DNA from: Bradyrhizobium genosp. SA-3
GTDB taxonomy: Bacteria; Pseudomonadota; Alphaproteobacteria; Rhizobiales; Xanthobacteraceae
Assembly (NCBI RefSeq): GCF_004212635.1
Contig: NZ_PSRT01000017.1
Span: 1 to 64,000 of the forward strand
Direction: 5' to 3'
Length of the DNA: 64,000 nucleotides
The notes under the pieces are model-generated. The model was not told the origin of the DNA and did no database searches. It was given only the letters and a program-made list of their open reading frames with translations. Position 1 is the stretch's first letter. Every line of letters begins with the position of its first letter. Made by a program: the position numbers and the translations under genes. Shown piece after piece: positions 19,962 through 30,042 of the stretch.

Positions 19962-20120
19962 TTAGACCAAATGCGCGTGCCCGAGACGCTGTTGCAGCGC
20001 AGGCGCATTCAGCGTCGAGCTGCCCGAGCTCTTACGCATGCCGGTGAAAATCAACAGCGATGCCGCGACCAGGATGGCCGCAGTCAGAGTGATCGCAACG
20101 ACTACCACAGGTGACTTCAT
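19962..20120 (-). CDS. Small single-pass membrane protein (52 aa)
   Basis: Reads MKSPVVVVAITLTAAILVAA then SLLIFTGMRKSS and a short polar tail ending in stop at 19962. One transmembrane helix, N-out or N-in not decidable. It is too short to stand out by length, but the hydrophobic-then-polar pattern and the similar small gene just upstream (20194-20370) support it. No family is recognised. Confidence 0.5.
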   Translation of the reverse strand: MKSPVVVVAITLTAAILVAASLLIFTGMRKSSGSSTLNAPALQQRLGHAHLV

Positions 20121-20193
20121 CGACGTCCTGTCGCAATGCCGGTCGGCGCGGGCCGCGCGGCGCCTTGAAGGCTGGTCCAGGATGAAACGGGAA

Positions 20194-20370
20194 TCAGATC
20201 GGCAGGCCCATCGCCATGGTCGCCTTGGTCGACATCACCGTCAGAGTGACGATCAGGCACAGCGAGAGTGCGGCGACGGCGAGCGAGGCCGCGACCGCGT
20301 TGGTCAGCCGGGAAGACGCGACGGTGGCGGATTGGCCATGAAAGCCTGCCGTGCCGGACGCCCGAATCAT
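20194..20370 (-). CDS. Small membrane protein (58 aa)
   Basis: Starts MIRASGTAGFHGQSATVASS at 20370 and has one hydrophobic helix (VAASLAVAALSLCLIVTLTV), ending KATMAMGLPI. Size and layout resemble the 52-residue gene next to it, although the sequences differ. No family is recognised. Confidence 0.5.
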   Translation of the reverse strand: MIRASGTAGFHGQSATVASSRLTNAVAASLAVAALSLCLIVTLTVMSTKATMAMGLPI

Positions 20371-20527
20371 GGGTCTAAATCCCTCAACGCGCGAGCGAAT
20401 CACCGCGACTTTCCACAATTTCCCAGTTTCAACCGGCAATATTGCGGCGGCTGTCGCGCCGAAAGCGGCGACATTGCGGCAAAGGCGACCGTTATGCCCG
20501 CTATTTGCCGGAGCGGGGGCAGGCCTG

Positions 20528-21178
20528 TCAGGCGCCCGCGGCAATGCTGGCGGGGTCGTCGATGTCGGCCGGGCGCCAGTCCATCGTCACGAAGCCGGGC
20601 GCAGCTTCCACGCGCTTCAGCCAGTCCCGGACCGCCGGGAAGGTCGAAAGATCGAAGTCGCAGCGGTCGGCGAGGTGGGTGTAGCCGTAGAGCGCGATAT
20701 CGGCGACCGTGAGCTGGCGGGCGGCGAAATAGGCGTTGGTCTTGAGGTGGTTCTCCATCACCTGGAGCGCGCCATAGCCGCGCTCCATCCAATCCTCCAG
20801 CGAATGGGTCTGCAGATCGCGGCCGCCCTTGACCAGCGACAGCCAGAAATAGGCCGCGCCGATATTGGGTTCGAGCGCATGCTGCTCGAAGAACATCCAT
20901 TGCAGCGCCTCGGCGCGGTCGATGCGGTTCTCCGGTGCGAGCGGCGTGCCGACGGCAACGTACCAGAGGATGGCGTTGGACTCGGCGAGATAGCGGTCGT
21001 CGCCGACCTCGAGCAGCGGCACCTGGCCGGACGGGTTCTTCGACAGAAAGTCCGGCGTGCGGCTCTCGCCGCGCAGAATGTCGATCTCGATTGCCTCATA
21101 GGGTACGTTGAGCAGCGCCAGCGCAAGGCGGACCTTGTAGCTGTTGCCGGAGAGCTGCATCGAATAGAGCTTGTACAT
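20528..21178 (-). CDS. Glutathione S-transferase family protein
   Basis: A 216-residue GST. The N-terminal thioredoxin-like domain is MYKLYSMQLSGNSYKVRLAL, where Ser in the SGNSYKVR segment is the likely catalytic serine, with GQVPLLEV (cis-Pro) and AESNAILWYVA (glutathione gamma-Glu contact). The helical domain has LTVADIALYGYTHLAD, the conserved N-capping box. Theta/beta-like class by general appearance; substrate unknown. It resembles the GST at 35415 in start and motifs. Confidence 0.93.
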   Translation of the reverse strand: MYKLYSMQLSGNSYKVRLALALLNVPYEAIEIDILRGESRTPDFLSKNPSGQVPLLEVGDDRYLAESNAILWYVAVGTPLAPENRIDRAEALQWMFFEQHALEPNIGAAYFWLSLVKGGRDLQTHSLEDWMERGYGALQVMENHLKTNAYFAARQLTVADIALYGYTHLADRCDFDLSTFPAVRDWLKRVEAAPGFVTMDWRPADIDDPASIAAGA

Positions 21179-22985
<1,807 letters not shown>

Positions 22986-22999
22986 GCCTCAACGAATTG

Positions 23000-23027
23000 A
23001 AAAGGCCCGCCTCCGGCGGGCCTTTTT
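23000..23027 (+). terminator. Rho-independent terminator after aatA
   Basis: Stem ggcccgcc/ggcgggcc with loop tcc, flanked by aaaa and ttttt, 15 bp after the stop. The symmetric A/T flanks make it usable from both strands. Confidence 0.92.
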
Positions 23028-23150
23028 ATTGTTTGCACGCTTATCGCCGTGCGCGATCTGGCACCACCACGGCTCTTGTGGCATAGACCATCATGCGCCA
23101 CGAGTAGGGCGTGCCTCTGCACGCATCACATTCATCGCCGGAGACGTTTC

Positions 23151-23630
23151 ATGCGCCGTTCGTTCCTCCTCGCCGGGCTCACCGCCGCAAGCCTCGTTGT
23201 CTTCGTCGCTGCTGCCAGCGCGCAGCAACGGATGACGCGGATCGGTGTGCTCGAATGCCGCGGCGGCGCCAGCGTCGGCTTCATCGTGGGATCGGTGACT
23301 CATCTCGGCTGCGTGCTGCGCGCCGACGGTCTGCCCGACGACCGCTACGTCGCGACGATTCGCAAAGTCGGCCTCGACATCGGCATCACCCAGGAGACGG
23401 CGCTCGCCTGGGGCGTGTTCGCGCCGGTCGACCGGCTCGGCCCTGGCGACCTCTCCGGCAATTACGCGGGCGCGCAGGGCAGCGCCTCGGTCGGCGTCGG
23501 CCTTGGTGGCAACGTGCTGGTCGGCGGCTCCAACAATTCGATCGCGCTCCAGCCGCTCAGCGTGCAGGGCCAGGTCGGCCTCAACGTCGCCGCGGGTCTG
23601 GAGAGCCTGGAACTTCGTCCGGGGCGCTGA
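23151..23630 (+). CDS. DUF992 domain-containing exported protein
   Basis: A 159-residue protein with a signal peptide (MRRSFLLAGLTAASLVVFVA, cleavage after ASA) and the DUF992 core RIGVLECRGGASVGFIVGS then LGCVLRADGLPDDRYVATI. Two Cys residues may form a disulfide in the periplasm. The mature C-terminal half is Gly/Ser-rich (GVGLGGNVLVGGSNNSIALQ) and probably beta-structured. The Met at 23151 was chosen because the signal peptide starts there. Function unknown; the family is mostly alphaproteobacterial. Confidence 0.9.
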   Translation: MRRSFLLAGLTAASLVVFVAAASAQQRMTRIGVLECRGGASVGFIVGSVTHLGCVLRADGLPDDRYVATIRKVGLDIGITQETALAWGVFAPVDRLGPGDLSGNYAGAQGSASVGVGLGGNVLVGGSNNSIALQPLSVQGQVGLNVAAGLESLELRPGR

Positions 23631-23813
23631 GCCGCCGTCAATTCTAATTGACTGAGCCGGCTACGAGACTCGCGTTCACCTCTCCTCCGGGAGAGGTGAA
23701 TACCGACGACGCACCGCAGCGACGTTTGATGCTTGCCAAATCTTGGGGACGGGCAGACCATCTGCGTTTGCCGACCCAATCATGGGCCGAGCTCCACAAA
23801 AAGGAGGCGGCGA

Positions 23814-25862
23814 ATGGGACAAGACGTCAGAAGTCCCCGAGGTCCACGGTGCATCGCGCTGGTGGGCCCATTCCAAAGCGGTAAAACCACACTTCTCGAA
23901 GCAATTCTGGCGCGAACGGGCGCGATCCCGCGCGCCGGCAGCGTCGATGCCGGAACTTCCGTCGGCGACGCCACGCCAGAGGCCCGTGATCACAAGATGA
24001 CCGTCGGGCTGACTGCCGCCACCACGAGTTTCATGGGCGACAGCTACACCTTCCTCGACTGTCCCGGTTCCGTCGAATTCGCCCACGACATGCGCGCCGT
24101 GTTGCCCGCGGTCGATGCCGCGGTCGTGGTCTGCGAGGCCGACGAGAAGAAGCTGCCGCAGCTTCAGATCATCCTGCGCGAGCTGGAGGAGCTGAAGATC
24201 CCGCGTTTCCTGTTCCTCAACAAGATCGACCGCGCCAGCGAGCGCATCCGCGAGACGCTCGCAATGCTGCAGCCCGCCTCGTGCGTGCCGCTGGTGCTGC
24301 GCCAGATTCCGATCTGGAACGGCGAGCTGATCGAGGGCTTCGTCGATCTCGCGTTGGAGCGCGCCTTCGTCTATCGCGAGCACAAGGCCTCCGAGGTGAT
24401 CGCGCTCGAAGGCGGCAATCTCGACCGCGAGAAGGAGGCGCGCTTCTCGATGCTGGAGAAGCTCGCCGATCACGACGATGCGCTGATGGAGCAGCTGCTC
24501 GAAGACATCCAGCCGCCGCGCGATGCCGTGTTCGACGACCTTGCCCGCGAATTACGCGAAGGACTGATCTGTCCGGTGCTGCTGGGCGCCGCCGCGCGCG
24601 AAAACGGCGTGCTGCGTCTGATGAAAGCGCTGCGCCACGAGGCGCCCGGCGTTGCGGAGACCGCAAAACGTCTCGGCGTTCCCGACACCAAGGATGCGCT
24701 CGGCTACGTCTTCAAGACGCTGCATTCGCAGCACGGCGGCAAGCTGTCGCTGACGCGGCTGCTCGCCGGCCATCTCGACGATGGTGCCACGCTACAATCC
24801 GCCGCCGGTGGCGCGGGGCGCATCTCCGGCATCCTCGCCGTCAACGGCGCCTACGATACCAAGCGTGCCTCGGCCGAAGCCGGCGACACCGTGGCGCTCG
24901 CCAAGCTCGATCCCGTAAAGACCGGCGACACCGTCTCGAGCGGTAAAACACCGCCGGCTGCGCTCGTTGCCGTAGAGCCGACGCCGCCGGTGCTCGCGAT
25001 CTCGATCGCGGCCACAGATCGCAAGGACGACGTGAAGCTCGGCCAGGCGATGGCCCGGCTGCACGAGGAGGATCCCTCGCTGGTCGTCGTGCAGAACGCC
25101 CAGACCCACGATACCGTGCTGTGGGGCCAGGGCGAGATGCATCTGCGCGTCGCCGGCGAGCGGCTGCGCGACCGCTTCGGCGTCAAGGTCACCTCGCATC
25201 CGCCCGCGATCGGCTATCAGGAGACCATCCGCAAGCCGATCACCCAGCGCGGGCGTCACAAGAAGCAGTCCGGCGGTCATGGCCAGTTCGGCGACGTCGT
25301 GCTCGACATCAGGCCGCTGCCGCGCGGCGACGGCTTCAAGTTCGCCGAGAAGGTGGTCGGCGGCGCGGTGCCGCGCAACTACATCCCGGCGGTGGAGGAA
25401 GGCGTCGTCGATGGGCTGGCGCGCGGCCCGCTCGGTTTCCCCGTCACCGACGTGGAGGTGACGCTGACCGACGGCTCCTATCACAGCGTCGACTCGTCGG
25501 ACCTCGCCTTCCGCACGGCGGCGCGGGTCGGGCTCAACGAGGGCCTGCCGCAATGCCAGCCGGTGTTGCTCGAGCCGATCCACATGGTCGAGATCGTCTG
25601 CCCGACCGACGCCACCGCCAAGATCAATGCGATCCTGTCGGCACGGCGTGGCCAGATCCTCGGCTTCGACACCCGCGACGGCTGGAGCGGCTGGGACTGC
25701 GTTCGCGCCATGATGCCTGAAGCCGAAATCGGCGAACTCATCGTCGAGCTGCGCTCGGCCACCGCCGGCGCCGGCAGCTTCACCCGCCAGTTCGACCACA
25801 TGGCCGAAGTGACCGGCCGCGCCGCCGACCAGATCATCGCCGCCCATCAGAACGCGGCGTGA
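23814..25862 (+). CDS. Elongation factor G-like GTPase (EF-G paralogue)
   Basis: A 682-residue translational-GTPase relative. Domain order: G domain with P-loop VGPFQSGKTT (near residue 19-28), G3 DCPGSVEF instead of the canonical DTPGHVDF, and G4 NKID; then EF-G domains II-V (GRHKKQSGGHGQFGDVVLDI, EGVVDGLARGPLGFPVTDV, ILSARRGQILGF). The loss of the catalytic His in the G3 motif suggests altered GTPase activity compared with EF-G. It is probably not the main fusA, which lies in the ribosomal operon. Start ATG 23814 (MGQDVRSP); upstream codons are not conserved in type. Confidence 0.9.
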   Translation: MGQDVRSPRGPRCIALVGPFQSGKTTLLEAILARTGAIPRAGSVDAGTSVGDATPEARDHKMTVGLTAATTSFMGDSYTFLDCPGSVEFAHDMRAVLPAVDAAVVVCEADEKKLPQLQIILRELEELKIPRFLFLNKIDRASERIRETLAMLQPASCVPLVLRQIPIWNGELIEGFVDLALERAFVYREHKASEVIALEGGNLDREKEARFSMLEKLADHDDALMEQLLEDIQPPRDAVFDDLARELREGLICPVLLGAAARENGVLRLMKALRHEAPGVAETAKRLGVPDTKDALGYVFKTLHSQHGGKLSLTRLLAGHLDDGATLQSAAGGAGRISGILAVNGAYDTKRASAEAGDTVALAKLDPVKTGDTVSSGKTPPAALVAVEPTPPVLAISIAATDRKDDVKLGQAMARLHEEDPSLVVVQNAQTHDTVLWGQGEMHLRVAGERLRDRFGVKVTSHPPAIGYQETIRKPITQRGRHKKQSGGHGQFGDVVLDIRPLPRGDGFKFAEKVVGGAVPRNYIPAVEEGVVDGLARGPLGFPVTDVEVTLTDGSYHSVDSSDLAFRTAARVGLNEGLPQCQPVLLEPIHMVEIVCPTDATAKINAILSARRGQILGFDTRDGWSGWDCVRAMMPEAEIGELIVELRSATAGAGSFTRQFDHMAEVTGRAADQIIAAHQNAA

Positions 25863-26216
25863 TCCCTAAGGAAGGTAATGGCCTCTCACTCCCTCTCCCT
25901 GTTCTTCACGGGGAGAGGGTGGGATGAGGGGCTGCCTCCGCGGATGCGGCATTTCATTGAGCCGAACCCGCGCCCAACCTCCGTCATTGCGAGCGACTTG
26001 TCCGCCGTAGCTCGAAGAGCGAAGGCGGAAGCGAAGCAATCCAGAATGTCTCTGCGGAGGCGGTCTGGATTGCTTCGTCGCAAAGAGCTCCTCGCAATGA
26101 CGAAGGAGGCAGATGGGGCAGCCCATAAAGTCCTTGCGCTCGACCCCAAATGACGTATTTTACATCATTGTATATGTCCCAGATATCATTTATAGGCTCT
26201 GATACGTGAGGCCACG
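25863..26216. other. intergenic region with repeats and an AT-rich promoter-like end
   Basis: Holds a partial ctctcccc-family fragment at about 25895-25935, a palindromic repeat at 25982-26102, and an AT-rich stretch from 26154 to 26200 containing attgtatatg and atatcatttata, probably the promoter/operator of the XRE gene. Confidence 0.55.
25982..26102. repeat. palindromic repeat (cgtcattgcgag...ctcgcaatgacg family)
   Basis: The outer arms cgtcattgcgag and ctcgcaatgacg enclose gaagcaatccaga/tctggattgcttc. Compared with the copy at 13488 it carries an extra inner palindrome tccgccgtagctcgaa.../...gcgaaggcgga after the left arm. Confidence 0.85.
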
Positions 26217-26489
26217 GTGATCACGTCGTTCCAGATGCGGGCAGCGCGGGCGCTGCTCGGCATTGACCAGAAAACCCTGGCCGAGCTCGCCGGCGTTTCG
26301 CTGCCGACCATCCAGCGGATGGAAGCCAGCACCGGCAATGTTCGCGGCGTGGTCGAGACCCTGATCAAGGTGGTCGAGGCGTTCGATCGGGCCGGCGTCG
26401 AGCTGATCGGTGAGCAGGCGCGCAGCGACAGCGGCGGGCGCGGCGTTCGCCTCAAGGAGCCGGGGCCGCCGCGGCGGGTGGGGGCATGA
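26217..26489 (+). CDS. XRE-family helix-turn-helix regulator
   Basis: A 90-residue DNA-binding protein with start GTG at 26217. Its Cro/C1-type helix-turn-helix is MRAARALLGIDQKTLAELAG then VSLPTIQRMEAS, near residues 7-38. The rest is a short dimerisation-like segment and a Gly/Pro/Arg tail. Stand-alone XRE regulators of this length often repress their own promoter; the AT-rich region upstream would suit that, but this is inference. The next gene (SulP) lies 71 bp downstream. Confidence 0.9.
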   Translation: MITSFQMRAARALLGIDQKTLAELAGVSLPTIQRMEASTGNVRGVVETLIKVVEAFDRAGVELIGEQARSDSGGRGVRLKEPGPPRRVGA

Positions 26490-26560
26490 TCGGGCATTGA
26501 TCATGCTCGGGATCAGGATGGGTTAGCGCATCGTCGCACCTCGGCAACACGGGACGCACG

Positions 26561-28336
26561 ATGCTTCGGAGCATCGTGGGCATGAGCATCACAAGCGATC
26601 AAGCGGGCCAACTGCATCAGCTTCGCCGGCCGACCTTTGTCGAATTGTATTTGCCAAAGCTCGTCACCGTCTGGCGTGAGGGATACGGCGTCGCGGACTT
26701 TCGCGCCGACGTCTTCGCCGGCCTCACCGTCGCGATCGTGGCACTGCCGCTGTCGATGGCGATCGCGATCGCCTCGGGCGTGACACCGGACCGCGGCCTC
26801 TACACCGCCGTCGTCGGCGGCTTCATCGTGTCCCTGCTCGGCGGCAGCCGCTTCCAGATCGGCGGACCCGCGGGCGCTTTCATCGTCCTGGTTGCGGTGA
26901 CGGCCGAGCGGCACGGCGTCGACGGCGTGATCCTCGCCACCATGATGGCGGGGCTGTTCCTGGTCGCCGCGGGCCTATTGCGGGTCGGCACCTACATCAA
27001 GTTCATTCCCTATCCCGTCACCGTCGGCTTCACCGCCGGCATCGCCGTCATCATCTTTGCGAGCCAGCTCCGCGATCTCGGCGGGATCACGCTTGCCGGG
27101 AAAGAGCCCAGCGAATTCGTTCCCAAGCTCGTTGCGCTCGCCGGCGGCCTCAACACCATCAATCCGTCCGCGGTCGCGGTCGCGATCGGCAGCATCGCCA
27201 TCATCGCCGCCTTGCGGCGCTGGCGGCCGTCCTGGCCCGGCATCCTGATCGCGGTTGCGCTCGCGGCGGTCGCCAGCGCCGTGCTGTCGCTGCCGGTCGA
27301 GACCATCGGCTCGCGCTTCGGCGGCATTCCGCGCGAGCTGCCCTCGCCGGCGCTGCCCGCGTTCTCGCTGGAGAAGGCAAGGGCGGTGCTGCCGGATGCG
27401 ATTGCGTTCGCGCTGCTGGCGGCCATCGAATCGCTGCTGTCGGCCGTCGTGGCCGACGGCATGACCGGTCGCCGTCATCGCTCCAATTGCGAGCTGGTGG
27501 CGCAAGGCGTCGCCAATATCGGCTCGGTGCTGTTCGGCGGCATCTGCGTCACCGGGCTGATTGCGCGCACCGCCACCAACATCCGGGCCGGCGCGCGCGG
27601 TCCGCTCGCGGGCATGCTGCATTCGGTCTTCCTGCTGCTGTTCATGCTGATCGCGGCGCCGCTCGCAAGCTACATTCCGCTCGCCGCGCTCGCCTCCGTG
27701 CTCGTCGTGGTGGCCTGGACCATGGCGGAGAAGCAGGAATTCGCGACGCTCCTGCGCTCATCATGGGGCGATGCCGTCGTGCTGCTCGCAACCTTCCTGC
27801 TCACGATCTTCCGCGATCTGACCGAAGGCATTCTGGTCGGCTTCGCGCTCGGCGCGGTGCTGTTCATCCATCGCATGGCGGAGATGACGGGCATCGAGGA
27901 GCGCACGCCGCTGGTGGTCCCCGATCGCCCCGATGACAGCAACGGTGCGCGCGTTCCCTACGATTCCGCGCTGGCGGTCGACCGCGACGTGCTGGTCTAT
28001 CGCATCACCGGTGCGTTCTTCTTCGGCGCCGCCTCCGCGATCGGAGGCGTGCTCGACGGCGTCGCCGACCGGCGCAAGGCCTTCGTGGTCGATTTCGCCG
28101 CGGTGCCGTTCCTGGACTCCACCGCGGCGAACGTGCTCGGGCGCGTCGCCGCCAAGGCCCACCGCCAGGGCATCAGGCTGTTCATCACGGGGGCATCGCC
28201 GGCGGTTCGCCGCGCCCTGCTCACCCATGGCGTGACGCCGCCGCGCGCGCGCTATCGCCAGAGCCTCGAGCGCGCGATTGCCGACATCAAGGGCCGCGCA
28301 ACGCAGCCCGAGGCCGATGAGGTTGCCGCGAGCTGA
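26561..28336 (+). CDS. SulP-family anion transporter with STAS domain
   Basis: A 591-residue inner-membrane transporter. About ten to twelve transmembrane helices cover residues 50-450, with the family signature GVTPDRGLYTAVVGGFIVSL, FQIGGPAGAFIVLVA and the conserved ADGMTGRRHRSNCELVAQG. A STAS domain lies near residues 475-570 (YRITGAFFFGAASAIGG, FVVDFAAVPFLDSTAAN). SulP proteins carry sulfate, bicarbonate or other anions; the substrate is unknown. ATG 26561 lies inside a hairpin (acgatgct/agcatcgt); ATG 26582 (MSITSDQ) is an equally good and perhaps better start. Confidence 0.94.
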   Translation: MLRSIVGMSITSDQAGQLHQLRRPTFVELYLPKLVTVWREGYGVADFRADVFAGLTVAIVALPLSMAIAIASGVTPDRGLYTAVVGGFIVSLLGGSRFQIGGPAGAFIVLVAVTAERHGVDGVILATMMAGLFLVAAGLLRVGTYIKFIPYPVTVGFTAGIAVIIFASQLRDLGGITLAGKEPSEFVPKLVALAGGLNTINPSAVAVAIGSIAIIAALRRWRPSWPGILIAVALAAVASAVLSLPVETIGSRFGGIPRELPSPALPAFSLEKARAVLPDAIAFALLAAIESLLSAVVADGMTGRRHRSNCELVAQGVANIGSVLFGGICVTGLIARTATNIRAGARGPLAGMLHSVFLLLFMLIAAPLASYIPLAALASVLVVVAWTMAEKQEFATLLRSSWGDAVVLLATFLLTIFRDLTEGILVGFALGAVLFIHRMAEMTGIEERTPLVVPDRPDDSNGARVPYDSALAVDRDVLVYRITGAFFFGAASAIGGVLDGVADRRKAFVVDFAAVPFLDSTAANVLGRVAAKAHRQGIRLFITGASPAVRRALLTHGVTPPRARYRQSLERAIADIKGRATQPEADEVAAS

Positions 28337-28426
28337 CGGCGCCGTGGCGATGCGGCGCTCGTGCGCTTGACAGAGCCTTCGGGACGCGAAATGGATCGCC
28401 TTCCACATCGCTTGAGGAAGGATGAC

Positions 28427-29260
28427 GTGACCAGGGCTCCCGCCGCTTGTCTGATCGGATGGCCGGCGGCGCATTCGCGCTCGCCGCTGATTCATCATTA
28501 CTGGCTGCGCACGCTCGGGATCGAGGGCGGCTATGTCATCGAGGCGGTTCCGCCCGAGAACCTGCGCGACTTCGTACTGCGGCTGTCGCTGCGCGGCTTT
28601 GTCGGCGCCAACGTCACCATCCCGCACAAGGAGGGCGTGCTGGCGCTGTCGAAACCCGATGCGCGCGCAACGGCCGTCGGCGCGGCCAACACGTTGTGGT
28701 TCGAAGATGGCGAACTGCACGCGACCAACACCGACGTCGAAGGCTTCATCGGCAATCTCGACGCCAGCGCGCCCGGCTGGGATGCGGCTGAGGAGGCGCT
28801 TGTGCTCGGGGCCGGCGGCTCCTCGCGCGCTGTCGTGTTCGGGCTGCGCGAGCGGGGCATCAAGCGCATCCATCTCGCCAATCGCACCATCGCGCGGGCG
28901 GAGACGCTGGCGAAACAGTTCGGGCCGAACGTGCACCCCATTGCATGGGATGCGATCAACGACGTCCTGCCGCGTGCAAAACTTCTCGTGAACACGACCT
29001 CGCTCGGCATGCATGGCCAGCCTTCACTCGATGTCGATGTTGCGCGCCTGCCGCAGGCGGCCGTGGTCGCCGATCTCGTCTATGTTCCGCTGGTGACGCC
29101 GCTGCTTGCGGCAGCGAAGGCGCGCGGCCTGAGGACGGCCGACGGGCTCGGCATGCTGCTGCACCAGGCGGTGCGCGGCTTCGAGCTGTGGTTCGGCCAG
29201 CGGCCGGAGGTCACCGCCGAGCTGCGCGCGCTGGTCGAGGCCGATCTCACAAAGACTTGA
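28427..29260 (+). CDS. aroE: Shikimate dehydrogenase
   Basis: Reduces 3-dehydroshikimate to shikimate with NADPH, fourth step of the shikimate pathway. Motifs: shikimate-binding AAHSRSPLIHHYW, the catalytic Lys in NVTIPHKEG, NTDVEGF, the nucleotide-binding GAGGSSRAVVFGL and the C-terminal DGLGMLLHQAVRGFELW. GTG 28427 was chosen because GAGGAAGGA lies seven bases upstream and the family starts close to this point; ATG 28391 would add 12 residues. The product is 277 residues, the usual size. No other aro gene is adjacent. Confidence 0.95.
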   Translation: MTRAPAACLIGWPAAHSRSPLIHHYWLRTLGIEGGYVIEAVPPENLRDFVLRLSLRGFVGANVTIPHKEGVLALSKPDARATAVGAANTLWFEDGELHATNTDVEGFIGNLDASAPGWDAAEEALVLGAGGSSRAVVFGLRERGIKRIHLANRTIARAETLAKQFGPNVHPIAWDAINDVLPRAKLLVNTTSLGMHGQPSLDVDVARLPQAAVVADLVYVPLVTPLLAAAKARGLRTADGLGMLLHQAVRGFELWFGQRPEVTAELRALVEADLTKT

Positions 29261-29316
29261 GTGAATAGCGCGGCTGTTCCGGAGTTCTCCCTCCGTGGGG
29301 ATAACCGGAGACCGTC

Positions 29317-29943
29317 ATGCCTGTTCAATGTGCAACTTTCACACGTCCACTTCTCGCCGTCGCAATGGTGGCCCTCTCGACCTACTGCGCCTTCGCCCAA
29401 AAACCGCCGGTGCCGACGCGCGTGCGCGGCACGATCGAGAGCGTCAATGGCGACACCATGCAGGTCAAGTCGCGCAGCGGCGAAGACGTCAAGCTTCACA
29501 TTGCCTCTGACGTGAACGTCGCAGGCATCACCAAGATTTCACTCGCCGACATCAAGCCGGGTTCGTTCATTGGTGCGACCACCGTGCCTGGACCGGACGG
29601 TGGCCAGAATGCGGTCGAGGTCCACGTGTTTCCGGAGAGCATGCGCGGCACCGGCGAGGGCTCGCGGCCCTGGGACCTCAAGCCCAACTCCAGCATGACC
29701 AATGCGACGGTCGCCGAGAGCGTGGTCGGCAATGACGGCCACACGCTGCTGGTCAAGTACAAGGACGGCGAGAAGAAGGTATTCGTCGCCGACAACACCC
29801 CGGTGGTCACTTATGTGCCGGGCGAGAAGTCCGATCTCAAAGCCGGCGCCAAGATCATCGCCTTCACGAAGCAATTGCCGGACGGCTCCTTCGAGACCAA
29901 CCGCGTCGGCGTCGGCCGCGACGGCGTCACGCCGCCGATGTGA
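29317..29943 (+). CDS. Exported hypothetical protein with OB-like repeats
   Basis: A 208-residue protein with a signal peptide (MPVQCATFTRPLLAVAMVAL, cleavage near AFAQ). The mature part has two similar strand-rich units: RGTIESVNGDTMQVKSRSGE with a later DIKPGSFIGATTV, and AESVVGNDGHTLLVKYKDGE with SDLKAGAKIIAF. Each resembles the DUF5666-type OB-fold repeat. Function is unknown; periplasmic location is likely. It stands alone between aroE and a convergent dehydrogenase gene. Confidence 0.8.
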   Translation: MPVQCATFTRPLLAVAMVALSTYCAFAQKPPVPTRVRGTIESVNGDTMQVKSRSGEDVKLHIASDVNVAGITKISLADIKPGSFIGATTVPGPDGGQNAVEVHVFPESMRGTGEGSRPWDLKPNSSMTNATVAESVVGNDGHTLLVKYKDGEKKVFVADNTPVVTYVPGEKSDLKAGAKIIAFTKQLPDGSFETNRVGVGRDGVTPPM

Positions 29944-29969
29944 GCGGAGCTGCAGTTACACACCCAGTG

Positions 29970-30015
29970 TCGTCCCGGATCGGCGCGCGCTTAGGGCGCG
30001 CTTGTCCGGGACGAC
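29970..30015. repeat. palindromic hairpin between convergent genes
   Basis: cgtcccggat...gcgcgc and gcgcgc...gtccgggacg pair to a long stem in the 99-bp gap between two convergent genes. No T-run, so it is a repeat-type hairpin rather than a terminator. Confidence 0.75.
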
Positions 30016-30042
30016 GGCTGTGTTTGACGCGACGGTTTCGCC

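Noticed and set aside
23743..24000. Short frames over the EF-G-like gene start
   Set aside because: Out-of-frame readings of the G domain; no ribosome site or family.
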